Source: Prinsepia uniflora (lineage: Eukaryota > Streptophyta > Magnoliopsida > Rosales > Rosaceae). Taken from it: 64,000 bases of DNA. The position numbers were made by a program, and so were the translations under genes. Below, one piece after another: positions 1 through 10,612 of this stretch (positions are counted from its first letter, which is position 1; every line of letters begins with the position of its first letter). The notes beneath the pieces were generated by a model that saw only the letters and a program-made list of their open reading frames with translations, was not told the origin of the DNA and made no database searches. The DNA lies in assembly GCA_032719365.1 (NCBI GenBank), contig CM064866.1, forward strand, positions 5,933,781 to 5,997,780, written 5' to 3'.

Positions 1-227
1 TTTGCTTCAAACCTTTAGTCGTGGACCTAGGGACTGTGTTGAGAGTTTTGGTGAGTTGGGTAAGGCTTAGAAAGGTCCTAGGATTGGTTTAAGCTAGCTA
101 CCGTGACGGGGGAAGACGTGGGTGGCCGGAGAGTGAAACAAGGGAGGCGTATGGGTTTTTGTTCGAGCTTGAGTCGACGGGTTGTAGGCCGTGTTGAGGT
201 GTTTGAGTGAGGGGACTGGATTGCTAA

Positions 228-2887
228 TGACAGGACCCGCCCCAATCCCCCTGGGACCACGTGGGGACGTGCCCTGCTCCCGTCTGACACCCAAAATAAC
301 ATTCCAATTTTAACCTCAAACGTTCAAATGCATAAATAACCAAATTAAAGTTATACATCAAATCCGAAATAAACAGATGTCAGACAAGGGATGAAATCCA
401 AAATTACAAATTTCGAGCACGACTCTAAAATAAACCTGCGGGTAAACCACCCAACAGGGGTTCAGGTACGCAGAAGTAGATCTATGCCTCAGCCTCAGGA
501 TCCTCCTCTACCTCAGTAGCATCGCCTGGAGGGGTTACCAAAACATTAAGGGTGAGTGGGCCGAAACTCAAGTTTATAAAACCGTTTAATAAGTAAAACA
601 TATAATTTACCCCTCCGTTTTCCAAACATGCATGCATCAGAATTTAGAATCATAAATCATATAATATGAACCATAAGGCATGTAATAAAACCATAAACAT
701 AATTTTAGCCACTACACTATACACTCTAATCCCGACATCCCCGATGTCTGACGTCCCTGACGTCCAATAAGGTCACAGTCCCAAGGCTACGCGTGCCACT
801 CGGGTCTCAATTCCGAGTCAAATCCCCAAACCCCGTCCGGGTACGGCATCCAAGAAGCCTAGCGTCCTAGATGCTCGACGTTCTAGACGTCATATCATAG
901 CAATCCTGCTCCTGAGTCATTTTACGGTCTGATTTCCTCCGTAGAATGACCCCTCGCAGGCAATGCGCCGTGACCACTCCGGGGTACCACATCTGGAGGA
1001 GACAGTATCACATGAATGGATCTATACAGTGCAGCACCAAATACATTTATTGATATCCACATGCAAAACATATATATATACATAGATCAAATCTAAACCA
1101 ATCTTTAGGTTTCATCAGACGGGTCTCAAGCCCAAATACCGTGAAACGTACCATAACCATAATATAGATATCATCAAAACCGTTTCTTGATTCCAGCATG
1201 TGAATATGTAAGTAAATCAGAAAATATTTAAGCATGCAAGGGTTTAATGAAATCGGGCCCACTCACAGTACGATCCCGCTGTGAATCTGTGCGTACGGAC
1301 CTGAACCGGGATTATCGTACAATTCCTGTCAGTCCAAATCACACGTAAGGGTCACTACAAGTCCTTAACATTTATCCAAAAAGTCCGAAACAGAAATCGG
1401 CTCGGGGAAACCGTCCAAACACGTTTCCCGAGACAACCGGCCCTAAACTGACCCATCCAACTATCTCAGATCAACACGGTTAATTCACCAAAAATGTTCA
1501 GAATGATGAGAGGAATAAAAGTCATGTTGATTGTGATCAGAGATAAGCCCCAACGCGCCCTCACGGGCCGCCCAAAGTGGTTACGCGTGAAAGTCACGCG
1601 CCTGACACTGTAGCTACAGTGTCAGCACCTTCACCCGTTTGTCTGTAATACGGGTCTGCCACCCGCGGCATGACCCAGTTAATTGACCCTCAATTCCTAA
1701 TCAATTTTACTCGTTTTGATTCTATCATCTTCCCTAAACATCTAATTTAGGTTCTGAGTCATTAACCTGTCTCGACAAGTCCCCAATTGACCATTCGACC
1801 CGTGATCACCCAAACGGGTTGATCACCAGAACTTGCTGGTTTCCCAACCATTGTCCAATTAACTTAACAGGAAGCATAATAGGATCAAAACGAACCAAAA
1901 TGAACGATCAATTGTGCCTGAAAGTACCTGAAGGTTGTCGTCCCAAGTTCTGCAATTTCTCTGAAAACGACAGCCACCGTCCCAGCTCCACCGTGGCTGG
2001 TTGCCCTTGATTTCGATATGGTTAAGTTCCAAATACTCCCAGAAGACTAAACCAGGCCTTGGTTTGGTCCAACAAGCACCAGAAATTGAAAACCCGATTT
2101 CCCTCCAAAATTTCCCGAAATGGTTTCTCTCTGGTTCCTCACCAATTCTCAGTTCTTTCAACGGCAGAGTGATGCTCACTCACATTCTAATCAGTTTTAA
2201 ATAACTTAAGCCGTCCCAGTGGCTCGTGGAAGTCCAATCTGTCCACTGAGATTTGTCCCCCGAAAGCTTCGAATCTTCAAATTAAAAATGGTGGCTTTGC
2301 TGGATGAATCCAGCCATGTGCTGATGCCTATAAGGCTTTAAACAATCCTAACTTTCCAGCATACGACTAGAATAAACAATTGGCACTCAGAACCACCGCA
2401 CATGGTGGTGCCGCCCATGTCCCCCGCGGTTGCTACAGTAACCAGGGGTGAAATGACCAAAATGCCCCTAGTTCAATAATTACCATAATGCCCTTCATTT
2501 TCCAGACCCGTAACTCAACCATACGACGTCCGATTTCAGCGTGCCACCTGTCAACGGACTCAGGACATCAAGACCTTCCTAACGGTCCTTGATTCGTATG
2601 AAAATTGGTTGTCAAACGAAACGTCAACATTTTCGCCCCTAACTTCCCAATTACGGTAATGCCCCTGAACTTCCGATAGTCATAATTTTTTCCCTGATCG
2701 TCCGAATTGGACGTGCCACCTGTCTATGGACTCGTGACGTCCCGAACTACATCACGGTCATTGGTCAAAGTCCATTTGACCCACAATCAAAAGTCAACAA
2801 ATTGGGCAATACAATTCACAAGGGTAAAAATGTCAATTCATGCAATAATTTACACTATTGAAATCCTTGAATTTCCAGGGTGTTACA
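228..2887 (-). mobile_element. Family A solo LTR, antisense, nested in another family A LTR
   Basis: On the plus strand it begins TGACAGGACCCGCCCC and ends GGGTGTTACA, the reverse complement of a TGTAAC...GTCA LTR. The 5-bp duplication gctaa flanks it at 223-227 and 2888-2892, which proves an insertion into the surrounding LTR. Length is 2660 bp, with no PBS or coding domain, so it is a solo LTR left by LTR-LTR recombination. The GC-rich island characteristic of the family is at about 1551-1618. ORFs inside it are spurious. Confidence 0.9.
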
Positions 2888-3825
2888 GCTAAGGATGGGA
2901 CGATGAAGATGGTGAAGAGAGGAGTTGATTTGGTGGCGAAACGACGGAGAACCGTTCTCGCCGGTTCGAGTTGCAGGGACTGTGTCGAATCGGATCGACC
3001 AGAGGTTGCTGGTGGTACTGTAGCTGGCGCGTGAAGGCCACGCGCAGCCACTTTGGGCGGCTTGTGGGGGCGCGTGCAGCGGCGGTTGGGAAAACGGTCA
3101 TATGGTTTTTGGTCTAGGTGTTGTGACGAGTCCATTGGAATTGGTTTCGGATTAATCGGACGTCGATTCAATGAAGTTCCGCGAGGGTGAAGGTTTAGGG
3201 TTTAGGTTCGTTACGTCTAGAACTCGGGGATTTTTAGGGAAAATTAGGTGGACTTTCGTAGTTGTGTTAGTAACGTACTTTGGCGGTTGTTGACAGGATC
3301 GGGATTTCCCGAGGAAGCTGAGGAACGTACGAGACGTTCGGGACGCGATTGAAGGCTCGGTACTGTGAGTGGACCCCTTCTCTATACTTGAGCATGCATA
3401 ACTGGTTTTCTATAATTGTTTTGTGGTTTTATATGTGATTTCATGATTTTTGCTTATGCTATGTTGGTTTTACTTAATTGCACGTTTTTCAAGAAAGTAC
3501 AGTTTTCAGCACGTTTTACGAGAAATGTTGAATTTCTGATTTCGATGCCATGATTTTGGGATTTCAAACAATAAGTGATTTTCAATGGTTATAAAGAGAT
3601 TTTGAGACATGATTTTGGTGATCATGGTTTTCGATTTTAGAATCGGATTTCGGAAAGCGGAATTTGGTTTTAAGTTTGAAAAGTGGAAATCCGGATTTGG
3701 GTTCGGAATGACGGTTCTGGACGTCGGAAGGGCATCAGACCGGTGATTTCGAATTCGGGGTTGGACGTGGATTTAGAATGGTTTTCAAATGGTTTTGATT
3801 GGATTTGCTGGATCTGGATATTGGG

Positions 3826-3957
3826 TTTAAAGACCCGGATTATATTTGACGGGGGATGGGCCCAGATTGAGTTTAAAGACTCGGGAGTTTAAAGACTCGT
3901 ATATTATTGAGGCCTGGATTGAGTTTAAAGACTCGGGAGTTTAAAGACTCGGATAGA
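3826..3957 (+). repeat. Palindromic TTTAAAGACTCGG minisatellite in family A LTR
   Basis: Five to six copies of a unit like GAGTTTAAAGACTCGG are separated by short spacers. The core TTTAAA is palindromic and is flanked by GAGT/ACTC, so each unit can form a small hairpin. Equivalent arrays lie at the same place in the other family A LTRs (57424-57670 on the minus strand, 61797-62010 on the plus strand). Confidence 0.85.
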
Positions 3958-4516
3958 TCCAGCAGGTTTGATCGGAAAATGATGACTTGGTATTTATGTG
4001 TTATGATACGGTTTTATGATGCGTATGCTATGATTTCTATAACTGTGTTTTATAGTGTTTCTGTTCTTATGATAAGGTTTATGTGAATCATAACTGTTTT
4101 AATAACTGGGTTATGCATGTGATTTCAAAACGGAGGGCTAAACTCGGTTTTCTTATAAAATGGTTTTAGAAACTTTCTTTTATTATGGTCCACTCACACC
4201 TTTTGTTTTTAAATTGCCCTCCAGGTTGTGGAGCTAGCGCGGGTCATGACGTCGAGGCAGCGTCGGAGGCATAGAAGTACCTCGGAGTGTTTTAGATTTT
4301 TTCCGTGTGCGTGTATTTAGTTTATCGGTTTTCTTACTTTTGTATCTGGTACTATGCTCTGTAAATTTTTAACTTTGGGATATTTGTATAGTTTCTCCTG
4401 CGTCTGACTGTGTACTTCGGTAGTTTATCGTAAGTTACGTTGGTGTTGTGTCGGGGTGTCAGACGGGAGCAGGGTTTGCCTCGGTTTTCGGGGTAAAACC
4501 GGGGTGGGTCCTGACA

Positions 4517-4837
4517 ATACAAGTTGGATGTTATGCAAAGATATTCCACATTCTTTTCTTTCGTGGTTTCAACATGATAATTATTAGCTCGAATATCCTT
4601 AAAACTCAATAACGTTATGCTGGAACGTGGGGAGTATAAGTCTTCAACAATGGTAAAGACGGTACCATTGGATAACATAAATTGGGCTCTTCCGGAGCCT
4701 TCAATCAAGTTTGATTTGCCAGAAATAGTTATGACAGGGGTGTGGTTAGGTATTAAGTTTGTGAAAAATATCTTATCACGGAGGATAGTGTGCGTAGTAG
4801 CACTGTCGGCTAGACAACAAACTTCACCATTTGACAT
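4517..4837 (-). pseudogene. Copia-type retropepsin (protease) start, truncated by LTR insertion
   Basis: The minus-strand frame opens with MSNGEVCCLADSATTHTIL. The ADSA segment fits the D-S/T-G/A active-site motif of copia aspartic proteases, and the following residues (TISGKSNLIEGSGRA, SITLLSFKDIRANNYHVET) are typical of the protease region of plant copia polyproteins. About 105 codons remain; the frame then runs into the family A LTR that ends at 4516, so integrase, RT and RNase H lie outside the window or are lost. It follows the gag at 5044-6156 on the same strand across an AT-rich gap of about 200 bp, either an intron-like spacer or a deletion. In intact relatives this enzyme cleaves the gag-pol polyprotein. 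It cannot be functional here. Confidence 0.8.
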
Positions 4838-5043
4838 GCCTAACCATCAATATAACTAAAGTAATCAACAATCACATTTATTAAAAAAATGAATAAATAA
4901 ATTGAATAATATTCGAGCAAATAACAAAATAAGTCCAAAATACATATGAATCACCAAACAATATCCAAAAATAAAAATGAAAGAAAAAAAAGATGCATAA
5001 AAACGACATAAATGCTGATCATATCCATGTTTATGTAAATAAC

Positions 5044-6156
5044 TCAATCTTCATCATGTCCAACTGCAGTTTGGAAATCAGCAATGGCAAGGGTGGTATC
5101 AGTGGGGACTGGTCCTGTAGCAAAATTAGTCTCTCGAGTATCACGTCTAGCATGGTACTGGGCAATAATTTGGGCTGATGCACGACAGGTGCGGGACCAG
5201 TGATCACGACCTCCACATTTATAGCATAGGTCCGATGGGTTTTGATTCTGGTGGCAATGGGCCGAACCAGGGTTTCTCTCGTTTTGAGCAAGCGGACCAG
5301 GAGGAGCATGAGATCCACCACGTGGACCTAGCCCACGATTACCACGGCCACGTGGGGCATGGTAATCTTGGGCTCGGTCATAGGGGTGTCCTCCACGTGG
5401 GCCTATACCTCGATTACCACGACCACGTGGGGCATGGTAACCATGGACCCGGTCATAGGGGTGTGCACCATGTGTTGGACGGTTACGTCCTCCACCTCTA
5501 CCATGACCCCTGTTTCTCCACCCACGGATGGCATCGCGAGATGCAACAACGTTTGCTCCAGGCAAAGGTGGTGCACTAGTACCCACAGGTCGAGATTGAT
5601 CATTCTTCATTAGTAAAATGTTGTTCTTTTCAGCGAGCAATAAAGTAGTGATCAACTCCACGAACCTGGTAAACTTCCGCTCTCTGTATTGTTGCTGCAG
5701 GACAATACAAAAGGCCGGAAATGTGGAGAAAGTCTTCTCAAGTAGGTCGGTTTCAGTGAGCTCTTCCCCACAATACTTGAGAAGAGACCGGATACGGCAT
5801 ATCTCAAAGTTATATTCGTTTACGGATTTAAAATCCTGAAAACGAATGTTATGCCAGTCATGTCTTGCTTCAGGCAAGAATATGACCTTCTGGTGATCGA
5901 AACGATCAGCCAGTGAAATCCATAAAGCTCTCGGGTCCTCTTGACCTAGGTATTCACGCTGCAGTGCGCAATCCATGTGCCTCCGAATGAGGATCATAGC
6001 ATCCGCCTTCTGATGCTCAGAAACCACATTGTCTTCTTGGATGGTTGAGCGGATTCTCTTGGCAGTGAGATGAAGCTTCACATCTTCAGTCCACTGGTAG
6101 TAGTTTCTTCCGGAAACTTCTAGTGCGTCAAAATCCAGTTTCTTGAGATGTACCAT
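5044..6156 (-). CDS. gag: Copia-type gag polyprotein with CCHC zinc knuckle
   Basis: An intact frame of 370 codons starts MVHLKKLDFDALEVSGRNYYQW, the usual opening of plant copia gag proteins (UBN2-type domain, residues about 1-190). Residues about 210-285 are rich in Arg and Gly and contain two near-identical blocks with YHAPRGRGNRG, probably RNA binding. A zinc knuckle, CYKCGGRDHWSRTC (C-x2-C-x4-H-x4-C), follows at about residue 310. Gag packages the element RNA into cytoplasmic virus-like particles. The frame has no stop, unlike the protease downstream, so it may be fairly young. The Met at 6156 is supported by alignment of the conserved N-terminus. Plus-strand ORFs across 5178-5613 are shadows of the Arg/Gly-rich coding sequence. 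Confidence 0.88.
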   Translation of the reverse strand: MVHLKKLDFDALEVSGRNYYQWTEDVKLHLTAKRIRSTIQEDNVVSEHQKADAMILIRRHMDCALQREYLGQEDPRALWISLADRFDHQKVIFLPEARHDWHNIRFQDFKSVNEYNFEICRIRSLLKYCGEELTETDLLEKTFSTFPAFCIVLQQQYRERKFTRFVELITTLLLAEKNNILLMKNDQSRPVGTSAPPLPGANVVASRDAIRGWRNRGHGRGGGRNRPTHGAHPYDRVHGYHAPRGRGNRGIGPRGGHPYDRAQDYHAPRGRGNRGLGPRGGSHAPPGPLAQNERNPGSAHCHQNQNPSDLCYKCGGRDHWSRTCRASAQIIAQYHARRDTRETNFATGPVPTDTTLAIADFQTAVGHDED

Positions 6157-7482
6157 GCTCTACAAAGATTAATGAATGGGATTAGTGCTTTGGAAAAATT
6201 GCATCCATAAACAACTAATGAGAACTTCAGGTTCTATAACATGGTATGATAATTTAGGATATCAATGAAGGAAGCTTCAGATTCCTTTTATTTACAAGGA
6301 GTCAATGACATTGGTAAATAACGTATAAAGAATGAAATAAACAAATAAACATACAAGCAAACAAGATACAATATGCATAAATATAAAGAAATGTTATTGT
6401 GGTCCTTGATTTAGCATGAGTGTATGTTTTAGGCCCGAGGAGTGCAAAGGAAAATTTTGTTTTTTTTTTTTGGGTCGGAGCCGAGCTGGTCGCCGGAGTT
6501 GATTCGCTGGAGCCGAGCTGCAAGCCGTCTGGGCTGGCTAAGCTGAGCCGTGCAGTGGCCTGGGCCCTATGCTAAAGACTTCTGGGCCGAAAATTAGATG
6601 GGCTGCTGGCCAGATCTATTTTTGGGCTAGGGGGTAGAGGCCTGTTGGGCTTGTTTGTTTTTTTTTTTTTCGGGCTGGCCTTTTGGGCTCAGGAGGCAAA
6701 ATTGTTTTCTTTTATGTTGTGGGCTAGCCTTCTGGGCTGAGAATTTTTTTTTCTTTTGTGTGAGAAGCCTGCCGGGCTTGGGTTTTTGTTATTTTTTTCT
6801 TTTTTTTTTCGCCGGCCTACTGGGCTATTTTTTCCCTTTTTTTGTGGGCCTACTTTGCTATTGTTTTTTTTCAGCCTTCTGGGCTTAGGTCACCATTTTG
6901 GGGGCCCAGTGACATCATGCAACCATTGCACTGCTGGTGCTGGTTTTGTAGGGGTCAACCCTATTATTGGGCAAGTGGTGCCGTGTGGGGTGTCAATTAT
7001 CATCCAAGGAAACAGTGATGAATTCAACAATTTAAAGATACATGATTATCTAATGCATATAATCAACAAATCAATTATCATTATCAAATATCAACTCAAA
7101 TATCAATTATCATGAATTTCAAACTATGGTCTACATAATTCAATTAATTATCAATAATTAATATCAAATATTGACTTTTATAAAATTTAAACAAACATCA
7201 AACATGGAAATCATTACCATCAAACAAATCAAACCATTCTAAAAATATTAATTATCAAATACTATCATTTCAAATGGTTTGTTTAAAATGATTATAATGA
7301 TGATTGGAGACATGATGCGAGTGTCAATTTTGAATCATCAATTTCAAACATCAAATAATTCTAGAATCATGATTTCTAGGGTTTGAGACAATGATAAAAT
7401 AAATTAGATTTTAGTATCGAAAAACCTACTTGATTGATGGGCAGTAATTCTCCTTTCGAGTAATTCTCAATTCTGAGACGAT
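6157..7482 (-). other. Non-coding 5' leader of the copia element
   Basis: No convincing gene is present. From 6450 to 6920 there are T-tracts alternating with repeats of the type GGGCT / GCTGGGCC; a similar GGGCTG-rich composition occurs in the LTR at 54428-56398. From 6930 to 7430 the DNA is AT-rich with many ATCAA/TCAAAT words. It sits between the PBS-like site and gag, so it is read as untranslated leader. Confidence 0.45.
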
Positions 7483-7495
7483 CGTGCTGATAACG
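7483..7495 (-). other. Probable primer-binding site of the copia element
   Basis: The minus strand reads CGTTATCAGCACG directly next to the ACA end of the LTR-like sequence at 7496-7756. The TTATCAGCACG type of site is common after copia LTRs in plants. The position between LTR and gag leader supports the call; which tRNA pairs with it was not determined. Confidence 0.6.
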
Positions 7496-7756
7496 TGTTG
7501 TGAAGGAAAATCGGAAGACTAGAATGCAGAGAATATGGAGAGGCAGGGAGAAAATAATACGTCTGTTTATTTGGTATTATGATTAGGGTTTACAAAGTTA
7601 ATTATCCCTTATATAGGGAGGGATAATTAATGAATACAAAAGGACAAAACTACCCCTAACACCTATTACATAATACCAAATAAACAGACGTATTATTTTC
7701 TCCATGCCTCTCCATATTCTCTCTGCATTCTAGTCTTCCGATTTTCCTTCACAACA
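7496..7756 (-). mobile_element. Palindromic LTR-like end (TGTTGT...ACAACA) of the copia element
   Basis: The 261-bp sequence starts TGTTGTGAAGGAAAATCGG and ends with its exact reverse complement. The match continues inward as arms 7496-7581 and 7669-7756, about 86 bp and nearly perfect, leaving a loop of under 90 bp that contains a TATA-like run on the minus strand (CCTATATAAGGG). Contact with the PBS-like site argues for an LTR; the long terminal inversion looks more like a MITE. A shorter relative with only the terminal inversion is at 53719-53932. Confidence 0.6.
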
Positions 7757-8417
7757 GAACCATGAATCTTTGTAAGTTCAGAGAACGTTTTCGAATTGGA
7801 AAAGAACCATGAATCTTTCTAGTATCAGAGTTTTCAAATTGGAAAAGAACTTATATGAAGTGATCCCTTTGATTGGTTCACTATAAGAAATCAGGTCTTA
7901 CCTGATGAAGGCAACTTAGTTTCCTAAGATAACTTTGGCCGATGAAGAAACCAATTCGTAAGGCAATACCTGTCCAACCTTGCCCTACCAATTTTTTATA
8001 CAAGGGCCAGGTTCTTTTGTTCGGCAAGTTCTTGGTGCGAACCAATATTTTCTTGGTAGAGAAAGATTGTTTTGTGGGGCAAGATATTGGCGCGAAGAAA
8101 ATGGTGGTTGGGTGAAAAAATGGGGACAAGATTTGTGGTCTTTCACACTCCAGATTAACTATTTTTGTTTTTTGAAGTCAATTGGTATGTCTGACCAATG
8201 TTCGCATTCAATCACGAAGCTCCAAAATTTGTGGTCTTTCACACTACAGATTGACTATTTTTTGTTTTCTAAAGTCAATAAATCTGAGCAATGTACACAT
8301 TGTCGTAAATATGATAGAATCGTTCTCATTCATTCAATTAAACTTTTTTTATATAGGAGTAGGGTTAAATTACAATACATGGACAAAAACGTCCTTATAT
8401 CGAAATAGACATACATT
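7757..8417. other. Old LTR/leader-type sequence, left flank of the hAT insertion
   Basis: There is no gene. The part 8160-8330 matches 53424-53560 (words such as GAAGTCAATTGGTA and TTTGTGGTCTTTCACACTA). A CACTATAAGAAA word at 7879 resembles a CACTA-type end, but no partner end was found. The last bases before the hAT element match the sequence at 53870-53905. Confidence 0.5.
8410..8417. repeat. Target-site duplication of the hAT element, left copy (right copy 13392-13399)
   Basis: The 8-mer catacatt lies immediately outside both ends of the element. An 8-bp duplication is diagnostic for the hAT superfamily. Confidence 0.95.
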
Positions 8418-8627
8418 CAGAGCCGGCCTTGAGGCGGCCTTGAGGGGGGCAATAGGGGCCCAAGCCCCGGGCCCAAAATAAATTGAGGGCCCAAAATTTT
8501 TAAAATTGTCTATATTAAAAAAAACAAAAAATCAGAGAAGGTTGATTGGGAGTCGGGAGACGTTTTGGAAACTCCTAGGTTTTTCTGCTAAAACTGGGGT
8601 TTTAGAATCGGGTAGTGTGATTATAAC

Positions 8628-8774
8628 GTCGAAACCCTCTGCCCAGACAGCGTGGATTTCATCGTCAACGATCTCGTCAAGCTCTTCGAAACCGGCCTCA
8701 TCTCCGCCGTTGATCTCAAGCTCTACCCCTACAGCAACACCAAGCTTGGATCCAACAACTCCATTTCCTGCCAA
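8628..8774 (+). pseudogene. Captured fragment of a GILT-like thiol reductase gene
   Basis: Forty-nine codons in one frame read VETLCPDSVDFIVNDLVKLF and go on with GLISAVDLKLYPY, SNTKLGSNNSISCQ. This pattern (E-T/S-L-C-P-x-S/C, F-I-V-N-L-V-K-F-E-G-L-I, V-D-L-L-P-G-N, C-Q) matches the GILT/OSH1 family of gamma-interferon-responsive lysosomal thiol reductases, including the start of the active-site region (CPDS where CPYS or CPYC is usual). The signal peptide and all residues after SCQ are missing, so only about one exon was taken up. It lies inside the hAT ends and no host gene of this type is nearby, so capture by the transposon is inferred. A possible second captured exon, bounded by AG and GT, is at 10407-10492; I do not recognise its product. 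Confidence 0.75.
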
Positions 8775-10612
8775 ATTGTGTGATAGGCAATTTGAGTTAT
8801 ATGAGAGCAGGTATATTTGCCTAGAGTTACTGAATTAGACTATAAATTTGTGGGACCCTTGACATGTTATGGGAAGTTAGAAAGAAATCGTCTAAGCTAT
8901 TAGATTTTCATGGTATACATGCTCTAGTTGATTATTGAAATAAATGTACATTTTGTACTTGAATCCAGCTATGATTTACATGAGTACCCTGAAAGGCCAA
9001 CGTCGTATCCCAACTTTGGGGTATTGAGATGTACATCTATTTGAAGCATGCTTCCCCGTGGCTACACATATATGAATAACCCACTGTCAGCAATGAACTT
9101 GTTATTCTTATGTTTAGGACGATGGTTTTAATTAGATGTTGCCAATTTTATGGAAGTTTTAGCTTCATGTTCTTGTATATTCTTTGAAGTTCTGCACTTC
9201 TTATGAAACTATTTAAATCTTAACACTCTGGGATCACTTTTCTAATACACTTATGTAGAAGTATAGCTAAGACATCCTCCTGAGTCGCTTAAGTAGGATT
9301 TTTGTTTTTATTGTTGCTGCTATTCTTTTTTTTTTCAGAATATCTCACTAGTCATTATTGTGTTTTTTGTATGATTATAGATGTGCTAGATCTGGTGACC
9401 TATCTGTTCTGGTGATCCTTTCTTGAACTTATGAAAATGGTTCTACCAATCAGAGTTCAAACTGGGCATGAATTTAGCTGTATGCTGTAGTTTGCTTGCC
9501 TGGTATTGTTTATTTATATCTAACTTGCATTTTTAACCTCTGTGAGGAATTCATTTATTTATTTATTTTTGGGGTAACAAAAGGTTTCATGCTTGGAACA
9601 TGGCATCTAGTGTCAAACCATATACGTATTTTGTATGTAGAGCATCAAAACTCATACTCTCGATATATTTAATCAAAGGATAAACATCAATATTGAAACC
9701 TGTAATGTTCACTTGCGGACAAACATGCTATCGATTAAATTCTGTCATGAACTATTGGATCAAAACATATAACCCTAGTGCTAGGCGTGATAAATCTACA
9801 GCATTCTATTAAATCTTGAACATTATGGCTATTTACAAATGAAATTGATATCTGCTGTATTACAAGTCAAGTTGCATCAATATTGTGTTAATAATCACCA
9901 AAAACCCATTACCTTATCTGTGATGTGTTAATTCTGTATGTCTCAGTGTTTCCAAAAATATAAAAGTAGACACATATAGCTTGATGTGCATGAGGGTCCA
10001 GATTAGGTTTCTCTCTCATGCTGTGTCACTTGTTACCCCAAACCTTAATTGTTGCAGTACCTCTGGAGATTTATGTGGTCTTTGATGCTCTGTCATCTAT
10101 TACCTCAGCTCTACAACCTGCCATGTATCTATTGTTTTCTTGGTATGTCGTATCTTTAACTAGTTCATATGAAATTCACTAACCATCACAGAAGTTACTT
10201 GGACTTATCAAAGCCTAACTTATGAGGTATAATTGATGATTTTGAAGTATGCATTCGTTGGTTCAGTCCAAGCTTGTGCAGCACTAATCGTGTTTGTTGT
10301 CATTCATTGTAGTACTTTGACACATACACTTCGTTTTAGTATTATGTTTAAGCTATTGTTGTCACTAGTGACTCGAATTTTTGGCTGTATCAATGTTTCC
10401 TTGTAGGATTCTTATGCTGTCCGAAGTTTTGAGCGTGGGATCTATGCACAAGATAATTTAGGAGGCAGGAGCACGCAAAGCCCGGATTCCAGGTTTTATT
10501 GTTCTTATCTTGACAATTACTTTTTGTTACTTAGTTGGTTGTTAGATAGTTATATATATAATATACTAGCGATTGATTTTCTGATTTTGTTGGGGAAAAA
10601 AAACGATTGAAT
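8775..10612 (+). other. Non-coding filler between hAT left end and transposase
   Basis: This AT-rich, intron-like sequence has no long frame. T-tracts and AG/GT pairs suggest remains of introns from the captured host gene, most clearly the 86-bp exon-like piece at 10407-10492. The last 100 bases before the transposase ATG contain a TATATATATAATA run (10549-10563) that could serve as a promoter. Confidence 0.4.

Larger units (their letters stand above)
1..4516 (+). mobile_element. Family A long LTR (3' part), host of a nested antisense LTR
   Basis: This is the 3' portion of a long LTR that begins before the window. It is seen at 1-227 and again from 2888 to 4516, where it ends ...GGGTCCTGACA against unrelated copia sequence. 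The two parts are colinear with the family A LTR at 59769-62567, including the GC-rich island near 3020-3079, a stretch ending in GTGAGTGGACC, the array of TTTAAAGACTC units and the 3' block with GACGGGAGCAGG. It lies inside the copia element at 4517-7756, between its protease codons and the part lost to the left. No internal domain follows it, so a solo LTR is likely, but its 5' end and target duplication are outside the window (right flank ataca). Assignment to a Del/Tekay-like Ty3/gypsy lineage is inference. Confidence 0.8.

Noticed and set aside
5178..5613. His/Gly-rich plus-strand ORFs
   Set aside because: Shadow frames of the Arg/Gly-rich repeat region of the minus-strand copia gag.
6655..7115. 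Phe/Cys-rich ORFs (77 and 119 aa)
   Set aside because: Produced by T-tracts and GGGCT repeats in the non-coding copia leader; no homology or start context.
7879..8130. CACTA element starting at CACTATAAGAAA
   Set aside because: No matching inverted end or 3-bp duplication was found nearby, so only the word is noted.
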